The notes below the pieces were generated by a model. That model did no database searches. It was not told the origin of the DNA and saw nothing but the letters and a program-made list of their open reading frames with translations. The translations under genes were made by a program, and so were the position numbers. 64,000 bases of DNA from positions 62,001 through 126,000 of the forward strand of contig NZ_CALBWL010000065.1 in NCBI RefSeq assembly GCF_937973075.1, written 5' to 3'. The DNA is from an uncultured Campylobacter sp. (GTDB lineage Bacteria; Campylobacterota; Campylobacteria; Campylobacterales; Campylobacteraceae). Below, piece after piece: positions 63,465 to 64,000 of the stretch (the stretch's first letter is position 1; each line of letters begins with the position of its first letter).

Positions 63465-63854
63465 ATGTGTTTAATAGAGACCGATTTAGGCAAATATGAG
63501 GAATATATCTATTTCTTTATAGAGAAAAACAGGGCATATTTTAACGCCTATCAAGAGCAGATATTTCCTTTCGATATGGAGTACATACCTAGCTTATTGT
63601 GGTTGCTTGCATCTTTTGCAGAAACTACGATTAAAATTTTTGATGATTTAGACGAAAAGACAAGAAATGAAATTTTTGATTTTGTGGAAAAGGGAGCGGC
63701 AAATGAAGACGAATATATCGGCACGGCGTTTTGCACCGGCTTTGTTGAAACAATTGTAAATATTGCGAAAGGGGACGAATATAATATAATTAGCAAATAT
63801 TTTAGAAATGAGACACAAGAATATGCCGCCGCTTGGATGAAATTTGGCGAGTAA
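63465..63854 (+). CDS. Small acidic helical protein, candidate immunity protein
   Basis: The 129-residue acidic protein has a helix-rich profile (KYEEYIYFFIEKNRAYFN, then LLWLLASFAETTIKIF and GFVETIVNIAKGDEY). No family is recognised. It starts 11 bp after the previous gene and ends in an overlap with the next frame, so the run 62699-64000 is one transcription unit. Size, acidity and context fit an immunity protein. Confidence 0.55.
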   Translation: MCLIETDLGKYEEYIYFFIEKNRAYFNAYQEQIFPFDMEYIPSLLWLLASFAETTIKIFDDLDEKTRNEIFDFVEKGAANEDEYIGTAFCTGFVETIVNIAKGDEYNIISKYFRNETQEYAAAWMKFGE

Positions 63855-63925
63855 TGACAAGAAATTTTAAGAAGAATTTGCATAATATCACGCAGCAAAA
63901 GGGCTTTGAAGGGTGGCGGCAATGA
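63854..63925 (+). CDS. Possible 23-residue coupling peptide
   Basis: ATG 63854 overlaps the previous stop, and its TGA overlaps the next gene's ATG (ATGA). Short and basic (NFKKNLHNITQQKGF). It may be a decayed gene start or a translational-coupling frame; low certainty. Confidence 0.25.
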   Translation: MTRNFKKNLHNITQQKGFEGWRQ

Positions 63926-64000
63926 TAAAAAGCATTATAGATCCAACTAATTTTGATATAGAATTTAGAAAAATAAGTAGAAATAAAAGAGGCATAGCAA
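63922..64000 (+). CDS. Unidentified gene, cut by the window edge
   Basis: Only the first 26 codons are visible (IIDPTNFDIEFRKISRN). It is translationally coupled to the preceding short frame through ATGA. Nothing can be said of its function. Confidence 0.4.
   Translation, partial: MIKSIIDPTNFDIEFRKISRNKRGIA

Overview
The window looks like a chromosomal segment of a moderately GC-rich Campylobacter of the oral/gastrointestinal type (C. gracilis, C. rectus and C. showae are candidates). This is inferred from familiar protein families and gene order; no search was run. The left edge carries secG, a Bax-inhibitor-1 protein, a beta-carbonic anhydrase and a MscS channel, which I recall as a Campylobacter gene order. 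A CmeABC-type efflux operon is also present. Core genes are GC-richer. Several blocks (7.3-8.7, 13.7-24, 56.4-57.4 and 61.2-64 kb) are visibly AT-richer and look acquired.

Layout. 1-4.8 kb: secG (partial), BI-1, then a can-mscS-acidic peptide-sod operon. 4.8-6.1 kb: decayed non-coding DNA with degenerate repeats. 6.1-12.9 kb: a MORN-repeat protein, an orphan coiled-coil membrane protein, a DNA glycosylase, an MFS-moeA operon and rdgB. 12.96-13.52 kb: six tRNAs (Pro, His, Arg, Arg, Leu, Asn). 13.75-24.0 kb: a defence-type island with a tandem AAA+ ATPase, two overlapping DUF262 (GmrSD-like) genes, a frameshifted Cas4-like/DUF2779 gene, a PD-(D/E)XK nuclease, a frameshifted Sir2, a WYL regulator and a macro-domain protein. 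24.1-29.8 kb: a phosphoesterase, hcp behind a perfect FNR-type palindrome, a pyridoxamine kinase, a MenA-like prenyltransferase and a DUF2695 protein.

29.8-39.5 kb: an arylsulfate sulfotransferase region with two assT genes, a DsbL/DsbI redox pair, a third DsbA, an aldo-keto reductase and a two-component system. 39.7-47.7 kb: small metabolic genes (tautomerase, SDR, flavin reductase with a frameshift, lipoprotein, tannase-family esterase, MFS, thiD) mixed with pseudogenes. 47.85-53.6 kb: an RND tripartite pump behind a CmeR-like operator. 54-60 kb: tRNA-Ser, a Dyp peroxidase, decayed genes, an AbiTii-type protein, a membrane protein and a beta-propeller protein with a truncated second copy nearby. 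60.4-61.2 kb: five tRNAs and a small lipoprotein. 61.4-64 kb: an AT-rich run of small genes with a 400-bp tandem duplication of an Imm40-like immunity gene.

How the genes work together. The Dsb proteins probably form the disulfide in the periplasmic sulfotransferases, and the two-component system may control that cluster. The island combines nucleases, ATPases and NAD/ADP-ribose enzymes under a WYL regulator, but at least two of its genes are broken, so it appears to be decaying. Frameshifts, nonsense codons and remnants recur through the window, so either decay is active or some assembly errors remain.
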